The notes below the pieces were generated by a model. The model worked only from the letters and a program-made list of their open reading frames with translations, was not told the DNA's origin and did not search any database. The translations under genes were made by a program, and so were the position numbers. A stretch of DNA of 64,000 nt from Gnetum montanum (lineage: Eukaryota; Streptophyta; Gnetopsida; Gnetales; Gnetaceae). This document shows, piece by piece, positions 1 through 12,720 of the stretch (within the stretch, counting starts at the first letter, position 1; the number at the start of each line of letters is the position of its first letter). The DNA is taken from positions 34,900 through 98,899 of the forward strand of contig MNCI01011084.1 of assembly GCA_015680685.1 (NCBI GenBank), in the 5' to 3' direction.

Positions 1-2774
1 GCCTTGTACATTTCTTGAGAAATCAAGTTGACATCGGAACTTAAATCCAAAAGAGCCTTGCACAATTCATTTTTAGAAATTTGTAAATATATTATAAGAC
101 TCCCAGGATCATAGAATTTCCTAGGAAGATGGCCAAATTTAATCCAATTAGTGACGACATGTGTTAGAATAATTGTATGCGTTGAGTGTGGTGGTTGGGT
201 TGAAGGAGCCTCCAAAGTTTTGATTGATACTAAGGCATCTAAGGAGCTAGCCGCTTGTGATTGCAAGGGCTTGGTTGGACTATTGGTTCTAAAGAAAGGT
301 ATTTTCTTTATGTGGTTGTTGGAATGAACAGTAGGTTGAGAGTTAATAGCCCTTGTGGCATTACATTGCTATGGTTGAGTAGGGATTTCACCCTGCATAG
401 TTGGAGTAGGTGGTAATGGAGCTATCGGTGAAAGAGATGTGGTCGGATGAGAAGGATTGTATGTTTGTGGAATATCACCCCTAGGAGAAGGAGTCCTATA
501 ATATTCACGAGATTGGTAGTGAGGTTGACGAGTAACATGACCAGTAGAGTCACGTGGAGAGACGAGTTACTGCACATAATATCCATACGGGTCAGGTTGT
601 TGGTAAGGATACTCCTGCCTTGGTGGTGGCATTCCCCATGATTGTGGGTGTTGCCATTGTTGATATTGCTCAATTGGTTGTGGTAAAGTTCCACTAGGAT
701 AATACATTAAGGGTTGATGGAACTGCCATGGGTTACCTTGAGGATAAGGTAAACTTCAGGGTGTTTGCCTTTTGTTTAATCGTGGGTTGAGTGCATACAT
801 CCCAGACTCCTACAGATGTGAGATTACAGGGAAACATACCTTAGGATGGTCATATTAACATATCTCACATCTGCTATCATTGTCTATTTTCGAATCCACA
901 ACTTCTTCAATGATGGAAACTTTGCCCTTACCCTTGCTACATGCATGTTCAGCTTCTTTCTTTTTTCTTTTTTCACGATCACTACCTTGCTCTCTAGAGT
1001 TCTCTACTAAGAACAATTTGAAATCTATTGTCTAGGGAATCCCATATTTGGTCTACCTTTGCCAAAACTTCTGATGTGAACTTTTGAATAGGAAAAGTTT
1101 TCCTATTCATCATCTCTTTGAGTGGTGACTCTTCTTCATGCTCACAAAATCTTACTCCCCTCTTCCAGAGGGAAGGATCTTGGTTATACTCTTCCACACT
1201 TTCTCTCTTTCATAGCTCACCTTCTTCCTTAGCAACTTGCTCCAATAACATAAGTCCCAAGGGTTCTTCTCGTTTCATGCCTAAGACCATCTACGAGATG
1301 GCATAATTGATCCCTTTGTGAATAACCATGGCCGGGACAACGATGTAACAGTGCATAGTATCAACCCATGGTAGCATCCAAGGGTTCATGTCCTCCTTGT
1401 TTCTAGCCTTGAATTTGCTTTCGCAAGTTGGACACTTGGGAGTACATTTGGTACTTATCATTGAACAATTCTGACATGGTACTCCACCTATGAATGGATT
1501 CTGGTTCTAAGGACCGGTACTAGCTTTCTACTTCTTTAACTAGTGTCAACGGGAATAATTTAAGTTTTTGCCATTCGTTCTTTATGTTTTGTAGGGCACA
1601 TGCATCATGGAATGCTTGTAAGTGATTCTAAGGATCAGCGTTGTATCCCTCTTACAATTGTAGGATGTTGTTCATATCTAATCTCTTGGTCCTACTATCT
1701 TTCTGGTGCCTGGTTGAAATTCTAATAGCCTTAGTTATGTCTAACATACTTCAAGTAGCGAGTAGGGATTCATCATGATCATCTCGTCCATGGCATCTAT
1801 GATGCCTACATTGTTCCCTACTCTCCCTTCTTCTATGTTGTGATTCTCTAGAGTGCCCTTGTCCCCTTTCCTAGCTATTTCACCTATGACTTCAACTTTT
1901 CCTACCTCTATCCCCATGGTCTTTTCTTTATGAATGCATCCAAATACTGAAGGAGAGGATGAAGGAGATGATGAAGGTGAAGAAGAAGAAGAATCATCAC
2001 CATGATAGTGTTTGCTACCTTCTCTTCGGTGATCTCGGCCTCGATAACGATTGTGATCAGAATGTTCACCTTTATCATGTTTCTGTGTCCCTTTTTTGGA
2101 TCCTTTGTACCCGTGGGTATTAAAACCTAGGTTATGAATAGTGGAATGAAGATTCTGATACACAACCCCTTGGCCAAAGTCAAGGGGAGGAACATCATTA
2201 TGTAGGCGACTGCCTAAGGTAGGTTCACCACCCTCATTTTTGCTTAAGACATGTGGGACATCTTGGGACCACTTACCCTTCAAAGACTTATGATGTCTCT
2301 ACTATTGCAAGTTCCTTTGATGTTGTGCCTCCGTTGGATGGTATTCGCTCAAGTCATGGTCTTGCACAACATATTTTACATGTAAGTGTGGCATTCCAAT
2401 TCGTGTGAGAGCACGAAGAAGCATGCTTAGGACTAAACGATCGAGAGGTAACACTATGTTACCTTCTAAGTCTCGCTAACATAGTTGTTCATCTTGATGG
2501 AGGATAAAGATGAAGTTTGGTATACACTCATTAGGATGAATATATACCACTTGAACTTGTTGAGGAACTGGTGGATCAACATCATGTGTATTATGTCGCC
2601 GATTGCTTCCTGTTTCAGACCTAGGCGGTGAGGCACTTTCGTACAAAGAAGAATACATACTTGTTTGTTCAGTGTGCAATGTATTCTTGTTTATTATTTT
2701 CTCAACCAACCCTAAGGGTTCATTCCAATGATGTAAATGATTTCCTAAGTTCTAATTAGCACACAAACAACTAA
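1..2774 (-). pseudogene. Element D gag and start of protease (Athila/Tat-like gypsy), degraded, cut by window edge
   Basis: Read on the minus strand, this is the gag region of a Ty3/gypsy element that starts at the PBS and LTR at 2776-3588 and continues out of the window. The left-most 70 bases encode the start of the aspartic protease (LDLSSDVNLISQEMY, normally D-L/S-G-S/A). Around 994-1200 a stretch matches the same part of gag in element B' (EEYNQDPSLWKRG against EEYNCNPSIQKR). A serine- and histidine-rich low-complexity section lies at about 1741-2283. Stops and frameshifts break the frame many times. It is the same subfamily as B' (49582-59588), with the same gene order. No intact product is expected. 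Confidence 0.75.
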
Positions 2775-2775
2775 G

Positions 2776-2794
2776 TCCCTAACAATGACACTAA
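2776..2794 (-). other. Primer binding site of element D
   Basis: Minus-strand sequence TTAGTGTCATTGTTAGGGA directly follows the LTR. It is a decayed form of the Athila/Tat-type PBS TTGGCGCCGTTGCCGGGGA, complementary to the 3' end of tRNA-Asp. Most differences are C to T or G to A. Confidence 0.7.
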
Positions 2795-3588
2795 TGATGA
2801 GCAGCGAGGTACCCCTATGCTCAACCATACGAATATGAGCATTTCACACATGATTCAATCGAATTCCAAGGACTAAATGCTTATGCGCCCTTGTGGAACA
2901 AGGATGGGTTGGTTGATAGTCGTCTCCCCAAACTTACTTGTATGTCACGATTGTATGGTTAAGTAAGTTTGAGGCATATGATTTTTGTATCTTTTATGTT
3001 TTTATGTCATGTGCTAATAAGGGAAGTGACTAATTTATCTTAACTACTCATTAACTAAGTTCTAAATAATCCTAACACTAGCATCCGTTCTCACTTGTCG
3101 TACACATGCTGAACCAATGCAACACTATTGGGATTACCAAACGCAAATCATTATTGGGTTACCAAGTGTTACACGCATGCTCAAAGTGATTGTACTGAGT
3201 GTATTTACTTAGGAGAGTTGTAGGGTGAGAGAGAGCATTAATTAACTAAGAAAGAATTTAATAACAATAATTAACATTAACTAATCTATTCTGGATGCTG
3301 CAAGGATTATCATAAAGTTTGTCTTTATTGCCGTACACAAAGTGTGCTCAGGTACATGATGCTCGAATAAAGATCCATTCACTCTATGACTCCTACTATG
3401 GGCACACAAAAATAATTCTAACTCTGGGAGAAAGAAAAGGCAAGAGTTTGGCTAAGGGACTAACTAACTAATTACAAAACCAAGTGTGCTTTCCTCTTAT
3501 TAATAGGCAAGGAGGCAGGTCCCGATATCGGGTATTCAACATCGCATGGTGAGATCCAATATCACGGCCCCAATATTGCAATTCATCA
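2795..3588 (-). repeat. 5' LTR of element D
   Basis: 794 bp, TGATGA...TCATCA ends as in elements A, B' and E, and alignable with the B' LTRs (shared motifs such as gaggtac-ccta, aaccatacgaat, aatcccaa/ttaccaaatgtt). U3 carries GATATC-type palindromes at 3521-3580 and a TATTAATA box just downstream on the minus strand. Only one LTR of D is in the window, so its duplication cannot be checked. Confidence 0.85.
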
Positions 3589-4780
3589 TTTTGCATAATG
3601 AAAAGAGATTATAAAAGTGCTTTGATTCTCTTGAATTGTAATCCAAATTTGATGTAGGATAATAGATGACAATTATTGATTATGTATAGTCTCGAAAATA
3701 ATGATGAGTTAATAAAATCATGTTATTAAAATTTAGTAATGTTGATAAATTAATAAGTTGATGAGTGACGTGATGAAACAAATGAGAAGATATTGAGATT
3801 GATGATAGTGAAAAAATGTTAATGATAATTGATGAATTTAATGAAAGAATGAAATTGAGAAGAAATTTGTAATGCTTCTTGCTCAAAAATTGCCAAAAGT
3901 ATTACATTATGTTTAGGTCATTCTTTTTATAGAAAATTAATGGCGCCAAGCTTGGGCATGATGGGCTAGTCTTTCTCCATTAACTAATTAAAGAGCCTAG
4001 AAATGAAGAGACATGGTGAATTGGGACATTTTTAATGATACATATGCAAATCAATTTAATTTTAAAGAAAAATAAATTTAAATTTCCTATTTTATTTACT
4101 AGCCTAAATAAAGGAGACAATTTAATACATGGCTTTATTCCTAAGTTACAAGGCAAACTAAAAAATGAAAGAAAATGATGTAGAAGATGATGCAAGGTAA
4201 AGAGTTGTAGCTAGGAGGTGCCTAAAATTTAGAATTTTCTCTCTTAGAATTAGCAATCAAACTTCTAATTCTACAGCCAGACTCATTTTCTACTTGAGCT
4301 TTATAAATTTCAACATTTTCAGACATTTGTCTTTAGAATACAAAGGATAAATTCCTGAGATTATCTACAAAAGCTCCAACATATGGAGTGCTACAAACGC
4401 AGAGACTGATGAGTTGATGGTGCTTAAGATTTGATGAAAGAACTCATAAATTTCTCAAATTCTTCATTAGGGTAAAATATATGTAGTTTCCAGTACTTAC
4501 AAACCTCACATTTGAGTACAAAATCAGTTTATGATAGAAACCAGAACAGCTGTCTACCCAGCGACAAACACTGGGTGATCTGACAATTGAAGGCAGAAGC
4601 AAAGATAAGAGGCTGAGAAATTCTATACAATTCAAGAGAAGCAAGTTTCTCTTCTTCAGCATAAAAGCACCTTTGTTTTGTAATCTTCAGATGGGCTTTT
4701 TTTCCTAAAACAAGGTGCCAATTCTCTTACTTACATTTGTGTTTTTCAGTATCACGGGTTGGTGGCAAAGTAACATCTTT
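3589..4780. other. Intergenic or 3' flank of the kinesin pseudogene, no gene recognised
   Basis: AT-rich sequence. Two short open stretches on the minus strand, near 4250-4335 and 4530-4660, read smoothly and could be relics of kinesin 3' exons or of another gene. I cannot identify them. Confidence 0.4.
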
Positions 4781-4784
4781 TGAT

Positions 4785-4975
4785 GAATAAAGAGAGGATC
4801 ATCACCCAGAGGCTCAAAGCTTATCCCACCAAGGTGGAGTCCTAGGCAGGGTGATGGATGAGCAAAGGGCTAACTTCTTTTGAGTTGGCTGCACCAGGCT
4901 CAAACCTGGGTCTTAAGACTTGAGAAACAAGTAGCTTACCATCATTCCAAGTGGTGGGCCTATCTTTCCTCTTGC
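4785..4975 (-). repeat. Possible tRNA-derived SINE
   Basis: On the minus strand there is a tRNA-like head. A TGGTAAGCTACTTG stretch resembles an A box. About 35 bp further, GGTTTGAGCCT matches the B box GGTTCGANTCC at most positions and is flanked by a CCAGG/CCTGG stem. A non-tRNA body follows. No clear tail or duplication was found. It could equally be a chance match in the kinesin 3' region. Confidence 0.3.
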
Positions 4976-7103
4976 AAATGTTCCAGAAAAAAGCCTGCTG
5001 ATGTCTGATTTGACAAAATATCTGCCTTAATGGAACACATGGCTATCCTACATTAGAACATGAATGCCTTCCAAGAGAAGATGCTGTAAAACCCAGTTTC
5101 CTTGCTAAAAAACGTTTCACAGATTTGGCACCTCTAGAAGACGGTACCAAGGGTAAATCAGGACATGCAGCTGGTGTACAGAAACGCTCCATACTTTCCT
5201 CCAAGGTTAAAAATGTAGGAGATCTAGTCAAAGATTTTGCAGGTTTTCTTGAGCCAGCCAAAGCTTTCACTGTTTCTTGCCTCTGTTTAAAATATGTGAC
5301 AGATGCCATAGGTGAAGCCTGCTTGTCCATGCCTATCCCACGTGGTGTAACTTCCTTGCAGCTAGTGTTGTCTGAGGTTCCAAACAATCTATACACAAAT
5401 ATTAAATAATTAAATAGGGAAAATAAGTTTAAAATTCGATAATGATCCTCTAATTCACAAATGTAAAATAGCTTATCCCAACCATCTTGCACCAAGGTGA
5501 ATACTAGACACGATCAGCAAAACGCAGAGTGCTAAAGAGTCTCCTCATATGAAGTGCACTCCGGGCTTACATGAGCTATCATAACCACCTTTGTTTCTCC
5601 TCCCAACCAGAACAAATATAAATAAGTTTACAACTTTCTGCTGATACTAAAATATGTTTACCCAAAAATGAAAGAAAAAAGACAATGCAAACCTAAAGAA
5701 TGTTTAAGAATCCTGGTCAAGACGCTATTCCGATAAGGAACATGTGAACTACTCTGAGCAAGTGCAGAGAACACATCTCCCAAGGCTGAAAGGGATTTGT
5801 TAATGTGCTTTGCTTCATTTAACATATCTTCTGTTGCTCCACTTTTACATATTCTTTCACTGCCTACAAGATCAACCAGGTGGATGCACCCTCCAAGTAG
5901 ACTTTGTTATCAAATTTTATCCTGGAACGTATGCTGTAAGAACCCTGCAGTCAATGAAATGTTTCTTTATTAGAAGCTACACAAGACTACCTAAAATTAC
6001 AATATGATTATGCAATATAAAACTAAATAACAACATCTACTGTATGAGACTGACTGCTACAATCATTCTGTAATGTTGATGCAACCTTCCATTTTTTTTC
6101 TGCAATGTCAATCACATTTATTGCATCCAAAAGTGAATTAACATGAACCGACTTCACAGAAGGTATAGGCAAACCAGTGTTTTGAAAATTATCTTGAATA
6201 TCTAATGTGCAAATACATTCAGGAGTTTTTATTCTAAGCCGTGGAAATGAGTTAAATATACAAATAAAACATATTTTCACCTATTAAAATAGATGAATTC
6301 CAAAAGGATATTTTTTATTTGAATTTGCTGCTAATAAATCTCTAAGTTTCTCATTATGTACTTCTACCATCTGTACTGACACCTGATATTTAATTAAATC
6401 CTTCCATAGTGAACAAAAGTCAAATATTTCTTTAAGTGCTTTGTAATTTAATCCATAAGTATGCTCACAGGATAGATTTGGGCCACTCTGCATAGGAAAA
6501 AACAAATTTCAAAGTGACTTATGCATTACTTTAGAAGTCTTACAACACTTAACTACAATAAAGAACATTTTTACCTTGCTCAATACATTCTCTAAATAGG
6601 AAAATCAACTTACCATGCTTAATGTTTTTCCAGATCCTGTTTGCCCATATGCAAACATGCAAACATTATATCCATTCAAAACAGATCTGACCAGTGGTTG
6701 TACATCTAAAAATCCTTCCCCTGATTGGAAAAAGGAAAAAAGTTAAGGTCATAATGAATATCTCTTAAACATATAGTTGTGCACAAACATAGAAATCTAT
6801 ACCTTGGGCAGCACATGAAGCAAATACTTTGTTGAATGCAAATGTTTTGCATTCTTGTTTACTAGTTTTTGGTTGATTCTCAATTGTTAATATCCCATTG
6901 TCACCTATAAAACTTATTGAGGATTTGGTAGTTGGTTGCCTTGGCCTAGTCAACAAGTAACTCTTATGTTTCCTATTTCAAGAGAAAATACTTGTCAAAA
7001 ACAAAATATACATGGAACTTTTTTTCTTATAAGAAATTTGAGGAAATGCAAATTTATAACTTGTACCTTTAAGACTTTGCAATTGATTATATAGTTTTGG
7101 GTT

Positions 7104-7205
7104 CTCCTCAAGAAACCTTTGATTCTTGGATCTAGCTGTTGCAAAAGCTTGTTTCTCCTCAAGCAACCTGTGATACTCAGACCTAATTGTTGCAAAAGCT
7201 TGAAT
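7104..7205 (-). repeat. 51-bp tandem duplication inside a kinesin coiled-coil exon
   Basis: Two in-frame units, 7104-7154 and 7155-7205, encode QAFATxRSxxxRxLEE twice. In KIN-14 proteins this segment just before the motor normally occurs once. Confidence 0.8.
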
Positions 7206-7448
7206 GCAACTCTCTATTACCTCAAATAAATATGCACAAGTTAGATAGACAAAAAGATAAATAATTTGATAATGTGTTATCAGAGTAGCATATGAAAAGC
7301 TTACCAACTTCTTGCTGAAACCTTTGAACTTCTGCTTTTGCACTTTGAATTGAGCATTGGAGATCCTAATCAAATTAATATAAAAGACTAATAACTAAAT
7401 ATACAAAGTAAAGAAACAAACAATTTTAAAATTAATAATATGGTATAC

Positions 7449-8820
7449 CATTAGTGTTTTGTTATGAAGGAAAAGAAGTTCCTTTTTTGTTTCAGCAATA
7501 TTACATTCATTAATTGGACAGTTGGCATTTAAAGTATTGTCTTCAAAAAGAGCATTTTCAATAACATGGAAGCCTTCCAACAGCTCTGAATTCTCTTTTG
7601 AAGGAACATTTTTCAAGTCAGAAATTTGATCAAGACATGATGTCACCTGTACCAAAGACAAATTAAATGAAAATAGGCATTAAACAATTTTAAAAACTAA
7701 AAAAGACACCATTTTGTACTTAACAAACCACTATAAAAATGTACATTATCCTTAAACTTATAATGTTATATGCATTGCTCCTCTAGAATTTCCAATGAAG
7801 CCTTCCCCTCCAGCTAAATCTCTAACAAAAAAAATGACTTTAAAAATAAGACATTAAATGGCAATGTGCTAACAAAGTTCTAACATAAGTAAAAATTTAG
7901 GCATTCTATATAATCAAGATTCAAATATGAAATACTATTTCTAACAAGTTGAGAAAAAAAATTTCAATATGAAATTATACCTTTACAGGATTCTCCACAT
8001 CAAAAAGGAAATTATCCATATCCCTAGAACCATGTTTACTATTAGAATCATTCTTTTCAAAAATAGGATTTTCAATAACATAGAAGCCTTCCAATAGCTC
8101 TAAATTCTCTTTTGAATATACATTTTTCAAGTCAAAAATTTGATCAAGACATAATATCACCTGTACAAAAGACAAATTAAATGAAAAGAGGCATCAAACA
8201 ATTTTAAAAACTAAAAAAGACACCATTTTGTCCTTTTTTAAAAAACACTATAAAAAATGTACATTATCCTTAAACTTATAATGTTGTGTGCATTGCTCCA
8301 TTGGAATTTCCAATGAGGTCTTCTCCACTACCTAAATCTCCAAAAACAAAAAAAAAAATGATTTTAAGAATAAGACATTACATGGAAATGTGGCAACAAA
8401 GTTCTAATATAAGTAAAAATTTAGACATCCTATATAATAAAGATTAAAATATGAAATACTATTTCTAACAAGTTGAAAAAAAAAAGCATAGTTGTTGGAA
8501 GGCTTCCATGTTATTGAAAATCCTCTTTTTGTGATAACAAACATGGCTATGGGGATATAGATAATTTCCTTTATGTTGTGGAGAGATATTTTCCTTTATG
8601 TTGTGGAGAATACTATTTCTAACAAGTTGAGAAAATACATTTTCAATATGAAATTATACCTTTATAGGATTCTCCCATCATTAGAAAGGAAATTATCTAT
8701 ATCCCCATAACCATGTTTGCTATCACAATTATTCTTCTCAAAAAGAGGATTTTCAATAACATAGAAGCCTTCCAACAACTCTGAATTCTATTTTGAATGA
8801 ACATTTCTCAAGTTAGAAAT
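7449..8820 (-). repeat. Tandem exon copies in the kinesin pseudogene
   Basis: The exon at 7449-7646 (CLDQISDLKNV...ENSELLEGFHVIEN) recurs at 7981-8160 (CLDQIFDLKNV...ELLEGFYVIEN) and, more decayed, at 8660-8820, together with flanking intron. The shift between copies 1 and 2 is about 514 bp. Copy 3 lies about 680 bp further because it includes the inverted piece at 8493-8573. Copies 2 and 3 share a different 3' exon end (DVENPVK, then GTATAAT) from copy 1. Confidence 0.8.
8493..8776. repeat. Inverted repeat within the kinesin exon copies
   Basis: Arm 8493-8573 is close to the reverse complement of arm 8685-8776. The left arm lacks about 13 bases present in the right. The loop of about 110 bp contains a short tandem copy of ttttcctttatgttgtgga. 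A transcript would fold into a long hairpin. Confidence 0.8.
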
Positions 8821-11800
8821 ATGATGATGGTGGTGATGACGATGCTATTGCTCCTACGGATGACAAACAAACATACAAGAGGTGATGATGTTGATGATGA
8901 TGGCAATGAATCAATTGACCAAAATTAGCTGCACATGGCAAGCACTTCTCTAGCCCTAACATAGCACAATAGAACCCTTGATGCACAAATAATCCAAACA
9001 AAAACTTAACTTGTTAAATTGATCGATGTCGAATCAAATGAGAGGAATGGTTAATCATGTATTTTCTTATGTTAACTAAAATTTTATATGTTATAATTTT
9101 TCTTAGCTATGAGAACTAAACTTCTTATTTTTATAACCTTCGGTTGTTTTTGCTATGCCAACTAATTCTTCCATTAAAGCCTTGAAACATTATATTGTGC
9201 TAGCATCATCCGTAGCATCGTTTTGGGGAGGTTATCCTATGATATCCTTGTACATATATTATGACTATGGATAAAGGTGGAAGTTCCATGCCATGGGTTT
9301 GATTTTGGTGAACTATATATCTTAAGGTGTACATATATTACAAGGTTCCAACACTATCCCTTATTTCTCTACCACTAGTAACTATATGAGGTGATATTCC
9401 AACCCTTGCTACTATGATTGAATTCCTTAGGTGCATCATCCAATTATGAGTATTTAAGTTGAAATTGATTGATCTCACCATGAGTATTTGGAATCTAGAA
9501 GCAACTTCCATCCCAATTTTATTTACCACATTTTAACATATACAACATCCCCAATTCTAGCCTCCAATGCTAGAACAATGAACAATCCATAAAGCCTCTT
9601 CTCAATGAGAGACAATATTTTCAATTAGCACAAAATATAGCTAAGGAAACTCGCATAAGGGCTCTCTCACTTAGCCCTTAAAAACACTCAATTATCACAA
9701 AGCATAATCATGCAACCTTTCTTCATCTTCCCTCACATCAATAGTGAAGATTTCCCTTCACTCCAAGGTTGGCATATATATGTATAATGTTAGAATAATA
9801 CTTAAGTAGACCTAAGGAAATCCTCATACTAGCCATAGATCCTTAGCATATATTCCAAACATGAATTTATAACACTTTGGTTCAACATCTTAAACCCTAG
9901 AATTTTCATGATTCTGCTAATTTTTAAAAATGCTTCGAAGGCTAGCTACGGGTTGTACATCCGTGCAATTGTCTATTAGTTGTGATCTTCTACAAGTCAC
10001 ACTTGCTCACATTTCGTCTCATCCAAAAACTCAAGAGTTGGACATTTTTTAGTACAACTTGATTATAAGTTATAGTTCCTCATAATCACCTACAATGAGC
10101 CATGCCTCACTGTAATACCAAAATTGAAGGAAATTATTTATAATTTTTTTAAAAAAATAAACTCCAGTTAACTACAACTTGCACCTAGATCATAGTCCAA
10201 ACTATTGCTTAGTGGGAGTTGCATCCCCATGTAGTTGCTCACTATGACTACCAACAAGTCATAGCCATGTGTAAGAGCTCATCCATCATAGCTAAACTCT
10301 GTATAAGAATACTAAATGATCATCAAGTTCCTATTGATCATCATGGACTCCTCTTATCTTGCTAAAAACACTATGACATAAGTGTTCCTACACCAAAATA
10401 CCTCCTTAAGAAGAAAAAGGTTCAAGGCCTATACTTGGGATGACAAAAGCAATCATCATTGTCCAATACTTTACCATAAAGGATCCACACATTAATACAT
10501 ACCTTGGAAGCAATTGAAGCTTACAACAATATCTCCATGATCAGGTGACATCATGGAAGGTCAATTACCCTCATGACTCAACATAGTCTTATCACCACAT
10601 TGTGATTCAACAAACATACATAAAATTATGACATCCACATAACAACAACATCTTCAAAAGATGACATCTACACAATAAAATACATCCCAAACCCAAAATA
10701 TTTCATCACTCCATTGCACCTTCATCTAGTGCTTACCTAATAACGTAATTGCAGTTTCATGAGTGATACAAAACACAAAATCATTAAATATTCATAGGAT
10801 ACTACAAACACACAAAATATTTTCACCTTCATGTATGTAGCCATTTGTCCAAGATGTCTCTAATAAGTGTCAATGCTAGGAGTGAGCACTACAATGACCA
10901 TCATGCTTCCACTTCCACCCTGAAAGGATTCTTGGAAATAGTGTAAAATGTAAGGTCATTTCATAAATCAAATCCACCACTTATGTCTATGATGAACATT
11001 AGCACCTACAATAATGTAGCTATGATATTATATGCATCCATATGATATCATAGATATGTTGTATTTGGGGTAAGTAATGCCTCTAAATATTATCTAGCCA
11101 CCACACTTAATGCATATTTTAGCCTAGATAGTAACTAGACTCTTGTAGTTTTGTTCCATGAATTTAGAAGTTAGACAAAGAGTGCATCTAGTGTGATTTG
11201 AAGTGACTATATGATAGCTTTATTTAAGTGAGCTATACTTGGACATATTTCATGCCTAGAAATAAATACTAAGATCATTTTTTATCATTGTAGCATATCA
11301 CTTAGCTTAAATGTACTCTTTACTTATAATTTAATTTCCAATATCATTTACATTTTATTTGCATATTAGTAACCTGGTAGAATAAGTATGACTAGTTTCA
11401 ACCTTAAACATATAATCATCTAGTAACCTAGGAGTAATATCACTTAGTTCACCTAGTAGCAAGTTGCATAGGAATCCTAATGACAATTATACCAGCTCAT
11501 GACATGTATGGTAAGCCAAAATGAAATACTTATTATCATTAGGCTAATATAGGATTCACTTTCAATTTTTTCTTAGATTTAGAGCTTAATATTCAATTTA
11601 TAATATTTTACTTTTACTTTCTTCATGTTAAACATATCATATCATATACATCACTCTGAGTTAAATCATATACTTCAACTACAAAAAATTAAAATGGAAG
11701 GCAATGATCAATGATCATGTGTTAGCTCTTTAGAGAGTACCTTGAGTCATCCACAAAGTATGATAAGGTTAAATGCAACACTTATGTGATTTGTATGGTT

Positions 11801-12180
11801 GGGTATAAAGAATACTTTTTGCTCATCATTGGTTCCATTACAAGGAATGATATCGACATTCTAGTTAGTTAATGTTATACAAGTTTGTTGTATTGAAGTT
11901 AACAATTCATTTTTCCTAGAACTTAATATATTTTAAAATACACATTAAATATATTGATGAAATATGGCTTCTACACAAGACTAATTTCCCATCTATTGAT
12001 AGCATTAATGAAGAAAATGACCAAATTCATATTGAGGATACCTAGAATGGACTAATTCAAAGAAAACTTTCTTATGTTCATATTAATTCTTATTACATTG
12101 ACTTTACTTTTATATTTTATTAAGATGAATAATTTAGATGGAATTATAGGGCAACATCATGTTGCCACTTGATTAGTTTT
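8821..12180. other. No gene recognised
   Basis: AT-rich, with stops in all frames. A degenerate GATGAT/GGTGAT run lies at about 8820-8910. Short stretches with repeated tcatg/catgat words near 10170-10560 resemble similar DNA at 30570-30860 and 48420-48560. I cannot assign these to a family. Confidence 0.5.
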
Positions 12181-12715
12181 CCCATTCATGCTTAAAGGTA
12201 CTATACTAAGCTTTGGTCTTGATCATACCCATGGGGCTTCCAAGTTATAAAGAACATGACTAGATCCTATGAGCTGATAAAAGCATAGGCTAGACAAGAT
12301 GCTATTATGGAGGCTAGGCATGAGCATGATAAGGAAAAACATACACCTCAGCTGATATTAACATTAGAAAAGGAAGATGTAGAATATTCAACCTCTTGAT
12401 CTCTTGTCTTGAATATGTAACACTACATGCATCAAAGCCTATGTTCAACTTTGGCAAATATACTTGGAAGGAATGGAATGGATTCTAGAACAAGGAGAAA
12501 TTCAAGTCCTAGAACCTTGAGTAGAACTATAAAGAAATAACCAAGAAATTGCCAAAGGAGATCAAGCTAACAAACCTCTACTAGCCCTTCATAATCTTCA
12601 TCATCATCATTAATAAGCTCTGATAAAGATAAATGTAAATCTTAAGATAAAAAACTTGGTAGGAATGGAAAGAGAAACCAAGATAGACATCTCAAGAAAG
12701 ATAGAAATCATGATG
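12181..12715. other. Degraded DNA that hosts solo LTR E
   Basis: Contains short lysine- and glutamate-rich open stretches on the plus strand, but no recognisable domain. It is continuous with 13589 onward once LTR E and its duplication are removed. Confidence 0.4.
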
Positions 12716-12720
12716 AAGTT
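12716..12720. repeat. Target-site duplication of LTR E, left copy (AAGTT)
   Basis: AAGTT immediately before TGATGAGC; identical to 13584-13588. Confidence 0.85.

Larger units (their letters stand above)
5043..8820 (-). pseudogene. Kinesin-14-type motor protein gene fragment, disrupted
   Basis: Minus-strand exon remnants in order: coiled coil 7449-7646, 7305-7365 and 7067-7220; motor start 6803-6972 (GNIRV, then a break, then RPRQP); P-loop exon 6614-6720 ([11 protein letters not shown] preceded by NGYNVC); about 6320-6487 (VSVQMVEVHNEKLRDLL); about 6034-6232 (NDCSSQSHT, switch I region); 5693-5933 ([27 protein letters not shown]); about 5490-5602 (IAHVSPE...FADRV); tail 5043-5388, ending in a stop. 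A coiled coil leading straight into GNIRV is typical of plant KIN-14, whose members are minus-end or non-processive microtubule motors. Defects: CGA to TGA plus a 1-bp deletion in the CRVRP motif near 6950, two adjacent stops near 5905, an extra T near 5556 and a further shift near 5535. The N-terminal part of the gene is absent. Most GT/AG sites survive, so this is a genomic, not a processed, copy. Confidence 0.85.
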
